Positions 42,781 through 51,079 of a DNA stretch of 54,783 nt are shown here, piece after piece. Each line of letters starts with the position of its first letter. Within the stretch, counting starts at the first letter, position 1. Under the pieces are notes generated by a model that worked only from the letters and a program-made list of their open reading frames with translations, was not told where the DNA came from and made no database searches. The translations under genes were made by a program, and so were the position numbers. Origin of the DNA: Pseudomonadota bacterium (GTDB taxonomy: Bacteria; Pseudomonadota; Gammaproteobacteria; Steroidobacterales; Steroidobacteraceae); contig JAJYUA010000028.1 in NCBI GenBank assembly GCA_021792755.1, forward strand, positions 1 to 54,783, written 5' to 3'.

Positions 42781-43350
42781 CTAGATCCTCAGGCCGCGCA
42801 CCGACCAGCGCTCGTGCTCCAGGACGAGTGAGGCGCGGGTCTTGCGCTGCGGCGCCAACTCCTCGAGCGTTGCGAATGCCGCATTGACCGAAGCGGTGCG
42901 CGCCCACGCCGCCATGTCGGTCGGGCTGTAGGTGAACGTGACCTCGGAGGTCATCTTGCCCCCGTACATGATGTTGGGGCGCGGCTTGGTCCAGCCGAGC
43001 AGCTTGTCCAGCTTGTAATGCCCGGCGCAAAAGGCGCCTCCAACGGGCGCCTGCAGAGCCCTTTTGCCGGCCGCCGTGAGCGAATACACACAGCCCGTCT
43101 TGCGGGTGAGAAGACCGGCTTTCGCCAACGCGTCCAGCTGGTGCATATCGGCGAAACCGAGCCCGCAGACGTTGGCCGGATACCGGCCAACGGCGCCGAG
43201 AAAGGGATTGACCGTGATGCAATGCCTGCCGAGTGCAGCCGCGAGAGCATCGGAGAAATTGGCGGTACTCGCCGGCGGCGCGGCAGTACACGCGGCCAAG
43301 GACGCAAGCGACAGGACGGCGGCTGGGAAAGCAAGGCGGCGATATCGCAT
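42781..43350 (-). CDS. Hypothetical lipoprotein
   Basis: A 189-aa protein. The ATG at 43350 is preceded by GGAGG at five bases. The signal ends 'LASLAAC', placing the lipidated Cys at residue 21. The mature part is mixed helix-strand, with four Cys (residues 44, 62, 87, 107), 'KLDKLLGWTKPRPNIM' and 'SEVTFTYSPTDMAAWA'. It has no name I can give. The frame is open further upstream to 43551, but the ribosome site supports the shorter protein. Confidence 0.7.
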   Translation of the reverse strand: MRYRRLAFPAAVLSLASLAACTAAPPASTANFSDALAAALGRHCITVNPFLGAVGRYPANVCGLGFADMHQLDALAKAGLLTRKTGCVYSLTAAGKRALQAPVGGAFCAGHYKLDKLLGWTKPRPNIMYGGKMTSEVTFTYSPTDMAAWARTASVNAAFATLEELAPQRKTRASLVLEHERWSVRGLRI

Positions 43351-43766
43351 GGCGACCTCCGGCAGCGGTGAATGGGGGCGTGGCATCGGCCGCGACCTTG
43401 AGTCTCGCAGCCCCGCTTTATTGGCATTGGCGACAGCATAAACGAAAACCCCGCCGCCCAACCGGGCTCGCACGCGGACGTTGCCGTGCGCCTGGCTGGC
43501 CCTCGGGCCCGCACGGGCCGTGCCATGGGCGCCGCAGTATAGGGCCCTCATCCCGCCAGTCCCGGCTGGTCAGCCGTACCATGCAGGCCGAGCCCGTCAT
43601 GACCGCCGATCGCGACGAACCGGCCCACCCTCGAGACATGCGCGCGTTGCTGGCCGAAGTGCGCGGCAGCACCGTAAATTGCCATCGCGGCGATCACCGG
43701 GCGGCACTCACCGATCTCGGCCGGCGGCGAGGTCCACGGCCGCCGGCCGCGCCCCACACGGCTTGC
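43351..43766. other. Intergenic region, no gene seen
   Basis: About 415 bases between the lipoprotein start and the SbcC-like stop. Short frames on both strands look like shadows; no RNA gene recognised. Confidence 0.4.
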
Positions 43767-46394
43767 CTACGAGCCCGCCCGTCGCGCACCATTCAGCCTG
43801 AATACCTGCTCGGCCCCCAGCCCGTCGAACAACACATCGTGGCAACTGAGCAGCAGCACCTGCAGTCTGTCCGCGGCACGGAAGAGCACCCGATGGATCT
43901 GACGAAGGCGCTGCGGATCGGTGTTGACCAGGGAATCATCGAGCACCACCGGCAGGGTCCCCTCGCCCGCGAGCACCTCGGCAAGCCCAAGCCGCGTCAG
44001 CAGAGCGAGTTGCTCCTGCGCGCCTCCGGAGAGCTCCGCGAACGGCTCGATCAGTGTTTCGCTGCGCAATCCCGCCAGTCCCAGCTCCTCGCCCATATCG
44101 AGCTCGCACCCGGGGAACAGTCCTGCGAGATAAGGCCTGACGCGCTGCATGACCGGCGCGGTCAGTCGATCCACCACGCGCTTGCGCTCCTCGGCCAGCA
44201 CTTCCCAGAGCCGCCGGGCTGCGCCGGCCTGCCGCTCGAGCCGCTGCAGTTGAAGGCGGGCCTGCTCGAGCTCGGCGCCCGCATCCTGGACGGTCTCGTA
44301 GCTGCCGCAACCCAGTGCGGCGCTCAATGTGCCCGTCAGACGCTCGACCCGCCCCCTGGCGTCCTGTACGCGGGTCGACAACGCCTGCGCGGCCTGCGAA
44401 TAACGCCTGGCATCGCGCTCGGCCTCCTCTCCCCCCAGATCCTGGAATTCCCGCTGGCATCGCTCGACGGCCTCCTGGGCGAGGCGGCGATCCCGCACCG
44501 CCTCCTCATGCTTCCCGGCCAGCTGCGCCGCCGTCGGGCGGTCAGCGTACAGACGCAACAATCGGTCGCGCTCGTCCACCTGGCCCTGACGTCTGGCTCG
44601 GTGAGCGGCGCCTTCAGATCGCGCCCGGGTAAGCGCCTCGTTCGCGGCTTCACGCGCGGCGCGAGCCGACGTCAATTGCGCGTCCGCGGCCGCCACGGCG
44701 TCCTGGAGCGCCTCTTCCGTTCCATCCGCGGACGCCTCAGGTCCGAGCCGACCCAGCTCGGCCTCCGCTCCCAGCAATTCTTCCCGCAGCTGCTCGCGGG
44801 ACTTGGACCCGAGTGCACGAGCCTGCGCGATGAGCTGCGCGATCCGCTGATTGATGCCCTGGAGGCGCTCGTGCGTGGCGCGTGCCTCCTGTACCGTCGG
44901 GACACCGCAGTTCTGCAATGCCTTGGCGAGCGCAGCATCCGCGGCCGTCTTGGCATCGCGCAACTTGTCGAGCGTTCCGCGTCCCGGCTGAATTTCGATG
45001 GTGGCGGCATCGCCCAGTGTCAGGGTGCGGTTCTCGACGATCTCGAACGCGAGGCGCGCGCCGGCCGGATGCGGTTCGCCGTCCACGTTCATCCCTTGCC
45101 CCAGCGTCACGACCACGCTGGCCGCGGCGCCGTACAGGCGGGCTTCAGCGGTACGGGCCGCCTCCTCGAGCCGCTGCAGGCCGGTGATGATCTCCGAGTG
45201 GATCGCCGGCTCGCGAGCGCGCTGCTGCTGTAGTTCCTGCATCTCACGATCGACGCGTTCGAGCTCTGCAACCTTCGTGCGCAGCTCCGCTTGCTGCGCC
45301 GTCAGCTCACGACGCCGGCGCTCGCGGCGAGCCAGATCGAGTGTCGCGACGGCGCGCTTGTGAGCCTGCTCCGCGGCTGAAACGCGCTCGAGCGCGGCTT
45401 TGGCGTCTCTTTCGAGTTCTTGCTGGCGGCAGACCGTGACCGCGATGGTTGACTGCAGCTGCGCAGCCTCCTCGCTCAGCCGTTGAACGGCCCGATCCGC
45501 CTCCTGTCGCGTGTCAAGCTCGCGCTCGGCACCGGATGCGGTCGCGAGGGCGGTATTCAGGACACCCTTGGCGGCCGCCAGCCGCCCCACCGCCCTCTGA
45601 GCCGCGGCGGCACGCTGCTCGGCCTGCTCGGAGTCACGATTGGCGTTGTCAAAGCGGTTCATCAGCTCAGCGAGCTCGTTCCGGCTGAGTTGCAATTCCG
45701 CGGCGGTCTGCTCCCGGCTCTGGTGCACCGCGAGGACCTGCTGGTATCGACTCTCGGCCTCTTCGACCGCTTTGCGCGCATTGCGCAACGGTGCCGTCTC
45801 CTGACCGGTGGGCGTGTAATACCGACTGCGTTCCGCCGCCACACGCTCCATCAACCGCTGGCCGCGCTCTGAGATAGCCGCGACGCCGATTTCCTGCGAC
45901 AGCCGCTCCTGCAATCGGCCGCGGCCGTCCTCGTTGAGATCCTCCCCGGTGCCGCGACGGGAATCTCCTTGAGCCACCAGCAGCAGCGGCCAGATACCGA
46001 GGTCCTGGACGGCTGGCCCGCGGGGTCCGCCCGGCCGCGTACCGAGCAGCGAGCGCAGCTGTGCCTCGGCGTCCTCCCCGTGCAGCGTCGCGCCGCCACC
46101 GCTCAGTTGCGCCGTGGCGCTCTTCAAGAACTGCTTCTGCAGCTCGTACCGCTGTCCCTCGACATCGAAGACGAGCCGCACGAACGGCGGCTCGGGGGAT
46201 CTCCAGCTCTGCAGCCGCTGCTTGTGTTGCGCCGAGCCCTTGTGTGACTCGAACAGCGCGAACTGCACGGCCTGAAATAGCCGGCTCTTGCCGGTTTCAT
46301 TCGAACCGAGGACGAGATTCAACCGCGGCGAGAGCGGACCCAGGCTCTGCGACAGGCCGCGCCAGTGACGCGTCTCGATCTCAAGCAGTCGCAT
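43767..46394 (-). CDS. Rad50/SbcC-like ATPase with beta hinge
   Basis: An 875-aa SMC-type ATPase. The start 'MRLLEIETRHWRG' is normal for SbcC/RecF-like proteins, and its ATG (46394) overlaps the stop of the nuclease gene. Walker A 'LVLGSNETGKSRLF' is near residue 40, the signature 'AELSGGAQEQLALLTRL' near 785 and Walker B 'LPVVLDDSLVNTD' near 815. Two coiled coils (about 175-390, 480-720) flank a beta-rich globule near 425-475 ('VVVTLGQGMNVDGEPH', 'TIEIQPGRGTLDKL'), with no CxxC zinc hook. With its partner it probably processes DNA ends; the hinge type recalls the YhaN-like branch more than E. coli SbcC. Confidence 0.85.
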   Translation of the reverse strand: MRLLEIETRHWRGLSQSLGPLSPRLNLVLGSNETGKSRLFQAVQFALFESHKGSAQHKQRLQSWRSPEPPFVRLVFDVEGQRYELQKQFLKSATAQLSGGGATLHGEDAEAQLRSLLGTRPGGPRGPAVQDLGIWPLLLVAQGDSRRGTGEDLNEDGRGRLQERLSQEIGVAAISERGQRLMERVAAERSRYYTPTGQETAPLRNARKAVEEAESRYQQVLAVHQSREQTAAELQLSRNELAELMNRFDNANRDSEQAEQRAAAAQRAVGRLAAAKGVLNTALATASGAERELDTRQEADRAVQRLSEEAAQLQSTIAVTVCRQQELERDAKAALERVSAAEQAHKRAVATLDLARRERRRRELTAQQAELRTKVAELERVDREMQELQQQRAREPAIHSEIITGLQRLEEAARTAEARLYGAAASVVVTLGQGMNVDGEPHPAGARLAFEIVENRTLTLGDAATIEIQPGRGTLDKLRDAKTAADAALAKALQNCGVPTVQEARATHERLQGINQRIAQLIAQARALGSKSREQLREELLGAEAELGRLGPEASADGTEEALQDAVAAADAQLTSARAAREAANEALTRARSEGAAHRARRQGQVDERDRLLRLYADRPTAAQLAGKHEEAVRDRRLAQEAVERCQREFQDLGGEEAERDARRYSQAAQALSTRVQDARGRVERLTGTLSAALGCGSYETVQDAGAELEQARLQLQRLERQAGAARRLWEVLAEERKRVVDRLTAPVMQRVRPYLAGLFPGCELDMGEELGLAGLRSETLIEPFAELSGGAQEQLALLTRLGLAEVLAGEGTLPVVLDDSLVNTDPQRLRQIHRVLFRAADRLQVLLLSCHDVLFDGLGAEQVFRLNGARRAGS

Positions 46395-47475
46395 CGGCCA
46401 CCTCCCGCCGCAGCCGATAAAGGAGCTGCAGAGCATCCGTGTCGGCCGCGCTCTCGCCGGCGAGCAGCCGCTCGACGCCTGCCGCCATGAATCCCTCGCC
46501 CGTCATCGTCGCCAGATCCTGCGGTAGCGGCCGGGTGAGCAGTTCACCTGTGTCCGCCGTGAGATAGGCCAGCCGCTCGCCGTATTCCTCCACCAGCGCC
46601 TCGAGCGCATCCCGTGCGGCCATGGAAACAGCCCCGCGCACTCGCAGGTTCACGAGCGTCCGAGACCGCTCCGGCAGGGCTTCGAGATGCGCGCGCAGCT
46701 CCGCGACCTGGCAGTCCTCGATCATCTCGCGATCGAGGGTCAGCCAGTGGGTCTGTGCCACGTGCCGGCGCTCGACCCGGGGGGCGCTTCCCGGCGCGTC
46801 GATGTCCACAATCAAGATCCCCCCAGGCTCGAGTTCCTTGAACCGAGTGGGCTCGGGAGCGCCTGAATACCAAGCGCGCGCGTTGTAACGAAAAGTCCCG
46901 TGCCAGTCACCGAGCGCCAGATAATCGAAGCCCTTGGCGAGCACCCGATCCGCATCGATGAGATTCGGCACGATGCTGTCGGCGTCGTCCGAGAAGTTGA
47001 TGACACCCCCATGCGCCACGGCGATACGAATGCCCTCCCCCGCAGCGCGCTGCGCCAGCCATGCCGTGGGATCGTCGGTCTCGTGGCGGCGCATCAATGG
47101 GCACGGATACACGAGAGCATCGCCAAATCGGATCGGCTCTCGCCGGGCGAGAACGCTGACATTGGGAGGCAACTCGAGCCGGGCGAGTGCGCCGTCCTCC
47201 GTCGCCGCGTCATGATTGCCGGGCAGAAGCCCGACGGGAATGTCCCCGAAGCTCCGCAGGGCATCCGAAGCCTGCTGCAGCGTATCGCGGCCGAGGCCAT
47301 TGTCGTCGAGGACATCACCGGCGACGAGCACGGCATCGGCTCGCGCTTCCTGCGCCAGCGCGCCGATGGCCCGTACCGTCTGGAACCGCAAAAGGCGCAA
47401 TTGCGCAGCCTTTTCCGGGCTCAGATAGCGCAGCTTCAGTCCGAGCTGCCAGTCGGCCGTATGGATAAATCTCAT
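46381..47475 (-). CDS. Mre11/SbcD-like metallophosphoesterase nuclease
   Basis: A 364-aa calcineurin-like nuclease. Metal motifs are complete: 'HTADWQLG' (residues 5-12), 'VLVAGDVLDDNG' near 50, 'LLPGNHDAA' near 84, 'IAVAHGGV' near 151 and 'YLALGDWHGTF' near 183. The C-terminal 150 residues form a cap and an ATPase-binding tail. The gene overlaps the SbcC-like gene by 14 bases and the two act as one complex. It belongs to the broader YhaO/SbcD-like family rather than to typical SbcD, which is longer. Confidence 0.88.
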   Translation of the reverse strand: MRFIHTADWQLGLKLRYLSPEKAAQLRLLRFQTVRAIGALAQEARADAVLVAGDVLDDNGLGRDTLQQASDALRSFGDIPVGLLPGNHDAATEDGALARLELPPNVSVLARREPIRFGDALVYPCPLMRRHETDDPTAWLAQRAAGEGIRIAVAHGGVINFSDDADSIVPNLIDADRVLAKGFDYLALGDWHGTFRYNARAWYSGAPEPTRFKELEPGGILIVDIDAPGSAPRVERRHVAQTHWLTLDREMIEDCQVAELRAHLEALPERSRTLVNLRVRGAVSMAARDALEALVEEYGERLAYLTADTGELLTRPLPQDLATMTGEGFMAAGVERLLAGESAADTDALQLLYRLRREVADATA

Positions 47476-47747
47476 CTATCCCTCCCCGAGCCAAGCCTAC
47501 CGAGATGTCGCCCGCATGTGGTCAATACATCGGTAAATTTGCACAGCTTCGCGCAAATCGACTCATTCCGACGCAAATCCGCGAGATGCCTGTCATGGCA
47601 AAGTGCCGCACCAGCCAAGGCGCACCGGCTCGCCGGCGCACTCGCTGCTTCACGCGACCGGCGCGGGCCGCCTTCGAGCGCGCCGATTGCCTCGGCAAGC
47701 GCTTCATAGGGCATCGGGCCCCGAAAACCAAGAAAAACCGCGCCGCG

Positions 47748-47849
47748 ATCGGGCTCGAGGATCTGCGACCGCAGGCGGCCGTGCGCGGCATCCTGCCGGA
47801 TCCCCTGGTGACTGTCCTCAGCATCCAGTGGCTCGGCTGCGATGGGCTC
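47748..47849 (+). pseudogene. Fragment of a DEAD/SNF2-type helicase N-terminus
   Basis: The 34-codon segment reads L-E-D-L-R-P then 'AAVRGILPDPLVTVLSIQWLG'. Large defence-island helicases with DUF3883-type partners open with 'LEDL.P...VRGILP...VTVVSVQWFGS', which this matches closely. The flanking sequence in this frame is not helicase-like, so only a fragment is left. It lies between the nuclease gene and the FNR box. The assignment is from memory of the family pattern. Confidence 0.5.
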
Positions 47850-47917
47850 GGACCCCGAGCGGTGAGAAACCGGACCATGATCCGCGCTGCCGCCTCCGCC
47901 CCGCGGCCGAGCCCCTA

Positions 47918-47933
47918 CTTGACGATCGTCAAG
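47918..47933. promoter_or_regulatory. FNR/DNR-type palindrome upstream of Rieske-like gene
   Basis: CTTGACGATCGTCAAG, a perfect 16-bp palindrome, contains TTGAC-N4-GTCAA, close to the FNR/DNR consensus TTGAT-N4-ATCAA. It lies 57 bases before the start at 47991, the normal distance for a class II or class I activator site. A similar box heads the opposite operon at 51063-51076. Confidence 0.7.
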
Positions 47934-47990
47934 GCATCAGAGCGTCAGGTCGCCGTACCGTGTCGTCGGGATCGCACGAGAACAAGAGAG

Positions 47991-48308
47991 ATGTCGCAGT
48001 GGCTCGAAGCCGCCCGGGTCGGACAGATCGACGATCGCAGCCCAGAGGTAGTCACGCTCAACGGCTCAGATGTCGCCGTTTTCAATCTGGACGGCGAGTA
48101 CTTCGCCCTCGAGGACCTGTGCACGCACCTCGGCAGCGACCTCTGCAGCGGCTGGGTGGAGGGTGAACGTGCTATCTGCCCATCGCCCCTGGCCGAGTTC
48201 TTGATCCGCTGCGGGCAGGCGCTCAAAGCGCCGGCATATGAGCGCGCGCGCAGCTTTCCCGTACGCGTGCGCGACGAGATCATCGAGGTCTGCGATGAGC
48301 GCGAATGA
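47991..48308 (+). CDS. Rieske-like protein lacking the fourth cluster ligand
   Basis: A 105-aa protein with the fold of small Rieske ferredoxins ('LNGSDVAVFNLDGEYFALEDLCTHLGSDL', here in pieces, then 'ERAICPSPLAEFLIRCGQALKAPAYE'). The first ligand pair is intact (Cys 44 and His 46), but the second, normally C-P-x-H, reads Cys 63-Pro-Ser-Pro 66, so the second His is missing. An extra Cys 74 follows at the usual T/G place. A standard 2Fe-2S Rieske cluster should not form; Cys 74 or Cys 52 might act instead. The ATG at 47991 follows AGAGAG and the FNR box. Confidence 0.75.
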   Translation: MSQWLEAARVGQIDDRSPEVVTLNGSDVAVFNLDGEYFALEDLCTHLGSDLCSGWVEGERAICPSPLAEFLIRCGQALKAPAYERARSFPVRVRDEIIEVCDERE

Positions 48309-48813
48309 GCAGGACGAGGTCCTTTCGGCGATCAACCGTCTGTTCGTGCGCGCCCTGCTTCAGCTGGGCGAGGCTGGAGACGCACAGCGTCACGCGGCCT
48401 GCACGCTTGCCGCTTCGGCATGGTCCGCTCTGCGCGACTCTCAGCCGCGTGAAGCTGAACGCTTCAACGGCGCATTACACAGCCTTACCCGTGCCCGACA
48501 TGGCACACCTGACGAGGAGACTTCCGTGTCACAACCCAAAACGCTCGATGTCCGCAATCTCATCCCCATGGACAGACACCGCCTGATCTTCGAGACCTAC
48601 GGGAAGCTCAAGCCCGGCGAGAGCTTCGTGCTGGTCAACGACCACGACCCCAAGCCGCTCTACTACCAGTTCGAGGCGGAGCACACCGGCGAGTTCTCCT
48701 GGAACTACCTGGAGCAGGGACCGGCCACCTGGCGGGTGCAGATCGGCCGCACCGCGGCGGCTCATTACTCGGTCCCTCCTGCGCCTCGCCCCTCCGGGAC
48801 CGACGTGCGCTAG
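48295..48813 (+). CDS. DUF2249 protein with helical N-terminal extension
   Basis: A 172-aa protein overlapping the Rieske-like gene by 14 bases. The N-terminal 85 residues are helical ('VLSAINRLFVRALLQLGEAGDAQRHAACTLAASAW' in pieces) and not recognised. The C-terminal half (about 95-170) is a DUF2249 domain: 'LDVRNLIPMDRHRLIFETYGKLKPGESFVLVNDHDPKPLYYQ' (pieces), 'GEFSWNYLEQGPATWRVQIGR'. DUF2249 proteins accompany NO reductases and hemerythrins. A downstream GTG start near 48526 could yield the DUF2249 part alone. Confidence 0.8.
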   Translation: MSANEQDEVLSAINRLFVRALLQLGEAGDAQRHAACTLAASAWSALRDSQPREAERFNGALHSLTRARHGTPDEETSVSQPKTLDVRNLIPMDRHRLIFETYGKLKPGESFVLVNDHDPKPLYYQFEAEHTGEFSWNYLEQGPATWRVQIGRTAAAHYSVPPAPRPSGTDVR

Positions 48814-48843
48814 CGCGCATCGTTGCAAATCGTTCCCGACGAT

Positions 48844-49170
48844 TTAGTCCTCAATGCCCAAATGCGCCTTGGCGGCAGGCGACATCAGGCGCGGCGACCA
48901 GGCCGGCAGCCAAACGAGGTTGATCTGCACGTCGCTGACGCCAGGCAGGCCTGTGCTGCGCTCGTAGACGCCTGACATGATGTAGTCCTGCGCAGGGCAC
49001 CCCGGCGTCGTCATGGTCATGGTGATCTTGATGACGCCGGCCTCGACCTCCAATTCATAGATCAGACCCAGATCGACGATGTTGTACCCGAGCTCGGGGT
49101 CGATCACCTCGTGCAGGGCCTCCAGCACGGACTCGCGATCCAAAGAGTTGTCTGCGGCCATCGCGATCAT
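48844..49170 (-). CDS. DUF59/MIP18-family Fe-S assembly factor
   Basis: A 108-aa protein of the metal-sulfur cluster assembly group (SufT/PaaD-like). 'VLEALHEVIDPELGYNIVDLGLIYEL' (pieces) is the DUF59 opening; 'MTMTTPGCPAQDYI' has the conserved Cys; 'LPGVSDVQINLVWLPAWSPRLMS' follows. The ATG at 49170 overlaps the stop of the DUF2249 gene (ATGA), so the protein is made with it. It would help load Fe-S clusters onto clients, perhaps of this locus. Confidence 0.85.
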   Translation of the reverse strand: MIAMAADNSLDRESVLEALHEVIDPELGYNIVDLGLIYELEVEAGVIKITMTMTTPGCPAQDYIMSGVYERSTGLPGVSDVQINLVWLPAWSPRLMSPAAKAHLGIED

Positions 49171-49679
49171 CCGGCGTGTCGGATCAGGAGCCGTACGCCC
49201 TCGCCCACCTTCTCGGTGTGGATGGCTGCGCCGCGGGCCTGCAGCTCTGGATAGAGAAAGACCGGATCACGCTCGTTGAGCGCCTCGAGGACCTGTCCCG
49301 GTCCCAGGTGCTCGAGCGCATCGAGGATCCGGATCATCGGCTCGGGCGGCTCCAGGCCGCGGTTGTCGAGGAACCTGCTCGGCTGGGGCCACCCGTCAGG
49401 GCTCGAGACCTTGGAGGTCGCAGCAGCAGCTGAGCCGGCTTCTGCTTGCGGCGTCCGCGGCGAAAACAGCACTTCCCAGTCTCCCTCGCCATGTCGCACC
49501 GCCCGGTGGTCGAAGCCCTTGCGGCCGAGCACCGCGTACAGCGGCAGCGGCTCGAAGGTGGCGAGCAGACGCAGCGCCTGACCCTGCGCGAGGCTGGCTA
49601 CGGCGCTGAGGATCCGTGGCAGAGGCTCCCCTCCCTTGCGCAGTTCTTCACGAACATCGAGTGTCATCGGCTCAGCCAT
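49167..49679 (-). CDS. Tandem DUF2249 protein
   Basis: A 170-aa protein with two DUF2249 copies: 'TLDVREELRKGGEPLPRILSAVASLAQGQ' with 'LLATFEPLPLYAVLGRKGFDH' (about 5-60), and 'RGLEPPEPMIRILDALEHLGPGQVLEAL' with 'RDPVFLYPELQARG' (about 100-155), joined by a Ser/Ala/Pro linker. The ATG at 49679 lies two bases after the NnrS-like stop. Such proteins may bind metals or small ligands; the role is unproved. Confidence 0.8.
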   Translation of the reverse strand: MAEPMTLDVREELRKGGEPLPRILSAVASLAQGQALRLLATFEPLPLYAVLGRKGFDHRAVRHGEGDWEVLFSPRTPQAEAGSAAAATSKVSSPDGWPQPSRFLDNRGLEPPEPMIRILDALEHLGPGQVLEALNERDPVFLYPELQARGAAIHTEKVGEGVRLLIRHAG

Positions 49680-49681
49680 GG

Positions 49682-51028
49682 TCAGCCTCTCTGATTTGGC
49701 CGCAATGGGGGTGCGGCAGCTTCGATGTGACGCAACTGCGCGTAGTGAGCGCGCCAGGCGCGCAAGTACTCGATGGCGATACCGAACGTCGCAACCGTCA
49801 CGAGCGCAACGCACGGCCGGAAGCCGGCCGCGTGACCGGACAGTACGGAAGCGGCCCCCAGCAGCACTGCGAGGAAGTAGAGTGCAAACCAGGGATAGCT
49901 GCGCCGTTCCCGGACCAAATCCTGAACACGCGGCACGGCGCCGCGCCCGAGGCTGCTGCCATAGCGCTGCAGCCACGTGAGAAAGGGAATGATCTTGTAG
50001 AGCTGGGTGAGCCCGAGGCCGCCGAGCCAGCCGAACACGATGAGGAAGACGATCACGGGCGCACCTGCGCCGAGACGGCCGGCCACGAGCGAGCCGATCG
50101 CAAGCGCCGCGCCAAGCCCGAGGAAGCCGAAGGCGGCAACGGCGGTCCTGTTGTGCGCTTCGATGACGGTGCGCTTGCGTGTGCGATAGATCCGGACGAT
50201 GTCCCACAGATAGATGATGACCGCTAGCGTGATTGCCGCGTACCCCGTGAACTCCGCGACAGCCAAGGGCTCGGCGGCACTCCACAGCCGCGCGAGGCCT
50301 GCCCCGACAGCCAGAGCAAACCCGACTGTCGCGAGGATATGAACGGCATCCCCTGCGATCCCGCGATCCTCCGGCGCCAGCATGAACATCGGCAGCAGCT
50401 TGTAGCTCACGCCCATGGCGGTGAGTGTGAACCATCCGCCGAGGCCTGCCAGAGCGTGATCGCCGACACCACCAAGCAGCGGTGCCAGATAGCGCTCAGG
50501 CGCCGGCGCCGTGAGCGCCAGAGCGAATGAGAGTCCGAGCGTCACCGTCAGGAGCAGAAAAGCCAGTCCGCAGAGCACCATCCGCCCGGGTAACGACAAC
50601 GGTCGCGCGCGCAGCAGCGGTACCCCAATGTTCCAGCACGCGATCATCACCCCCAGGAACACGGCGGCGCCGCCGGCCGGCAGGGCCATCGCGAGCGGCG
50701 CGGATCCGGCGCCGATGCCGAAGAATCCGCCGACCATGCCCAGCAGGCCGATCTCGAGGGCGATGAGCGCCGCGAAAGCCATCGACTGGCTGACGAGCGG
50801 CCGGGAAGTGATGACCGGAACGAACTGAAATAGCGCCCCGAGCATCAGGAGCAACAGCCAGCCGATCGCCAGCAGATGCACCGCGGCGAGCGTCCCGGGG
50901 GCCGAGACCGGTTGCGCCGGCCAGGTGATGCCGGCCAGAATCAGCCCCTGCGCCGCGAGGAGGTTCACGAGCGCGCAGGCGAACATCGGCAGGGACCAAC
51001 GCGACAGTCGAGTGCTGAGCACGGCCAT
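49682..51028 (-). CDS. 12-TM NnrS/heme-copper-oxidase-like membrane protein
   Basis: A 448-aa polytopic protein with about 12 helices. Features of the oxidase-I-like/NnrS group: 'AAVHLLAIGWLLLLMLGALFQFVPVI' (split), 'GDHALAGLGGWFTLTAMGVSYKLLPMF', and 'GLTQLYKIIPFLTWLQRYG' near the C-terminus. His residues at the ends of helices could bind heme. NnrS relieves NO stress in denitrifiers. It is the first gene of an operon with the tandem DUF2249 and DUF59 genes, and an FNR-type box lies 35-48 bases upstream of its ATG. The substrate or cofactor is not known. Confidence 0.7.
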   Translation of the reverse strand: MAVLSTRLSRWSLPMFACALVNLLAAQGLILAGITWPAQPVSAPGTLAAVHLLAIGWLLLLMLGALFQFVPVITSRPLVSQSMAFAALIALEIGLLGMVGGFFGIGAGSAPLAMALPAGGAAVFLGVMIACWNIGVPLLRARPLSLPGRMVLCGLAFLLLTVTLGLSFALALTAPAPERYLAPLLGGVGDHALAGLGGWFTLTAMGVSYKLLPMFMLAPEDRGIAGDAVHILATVGFALAVGAGLARLWSAAEPLAVAEFTGYAAITLAVIIYLWDIVRIYRTRKRTVIEAHNRTAVAAFGFLGLGAALAIGSLVAGRLGAGAPVIVFLIVFGWLGGLGLTQLYKIIPFLTWLQRYGSSLGRGAVPRVQDLVRERRSYPWFALYFLAVLLGAASVLSGHAAGFRPCVALVTVATFGIAIEYLRAWRAHYAQLRHIEAAAPPLRPNQRG

Positions 51029-51062
51029 GGTTCAAGCGTCCTCGCAACCAACCCTTTCCGCC

Positions 51063-51076
51063 TTGATGGCCGTCAA
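51063..51076. promoter_or_regulatory. FNR/DNR-like box upstream of NnrS-like operon
   Basis: TTGAT (51063-51067) and GTCAA (51072-51076) with a 4-base spacer, one base from the FNR consensus TTGAT-N4-ATCAA. It lies 35 bases before the start of the leftward NnrS-like gene and partner to the box at 47918. Confidence 0.65.
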
Positions 51077-51079
51077 GCG

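Noticed and set aside
42293-43291. 332-codon minus frame overlapping the lipoprotein gene
   Set aside because: The lipoprotein frame has a signal peptide and a GGAGG site; this frame lacks motifs.
43233-45233. 666-codon plus frame opposite the SbcC-like gene
   Set aside because: Shadow of the Glu/Ala/Arg-rich coiled coils; no motif of its own.
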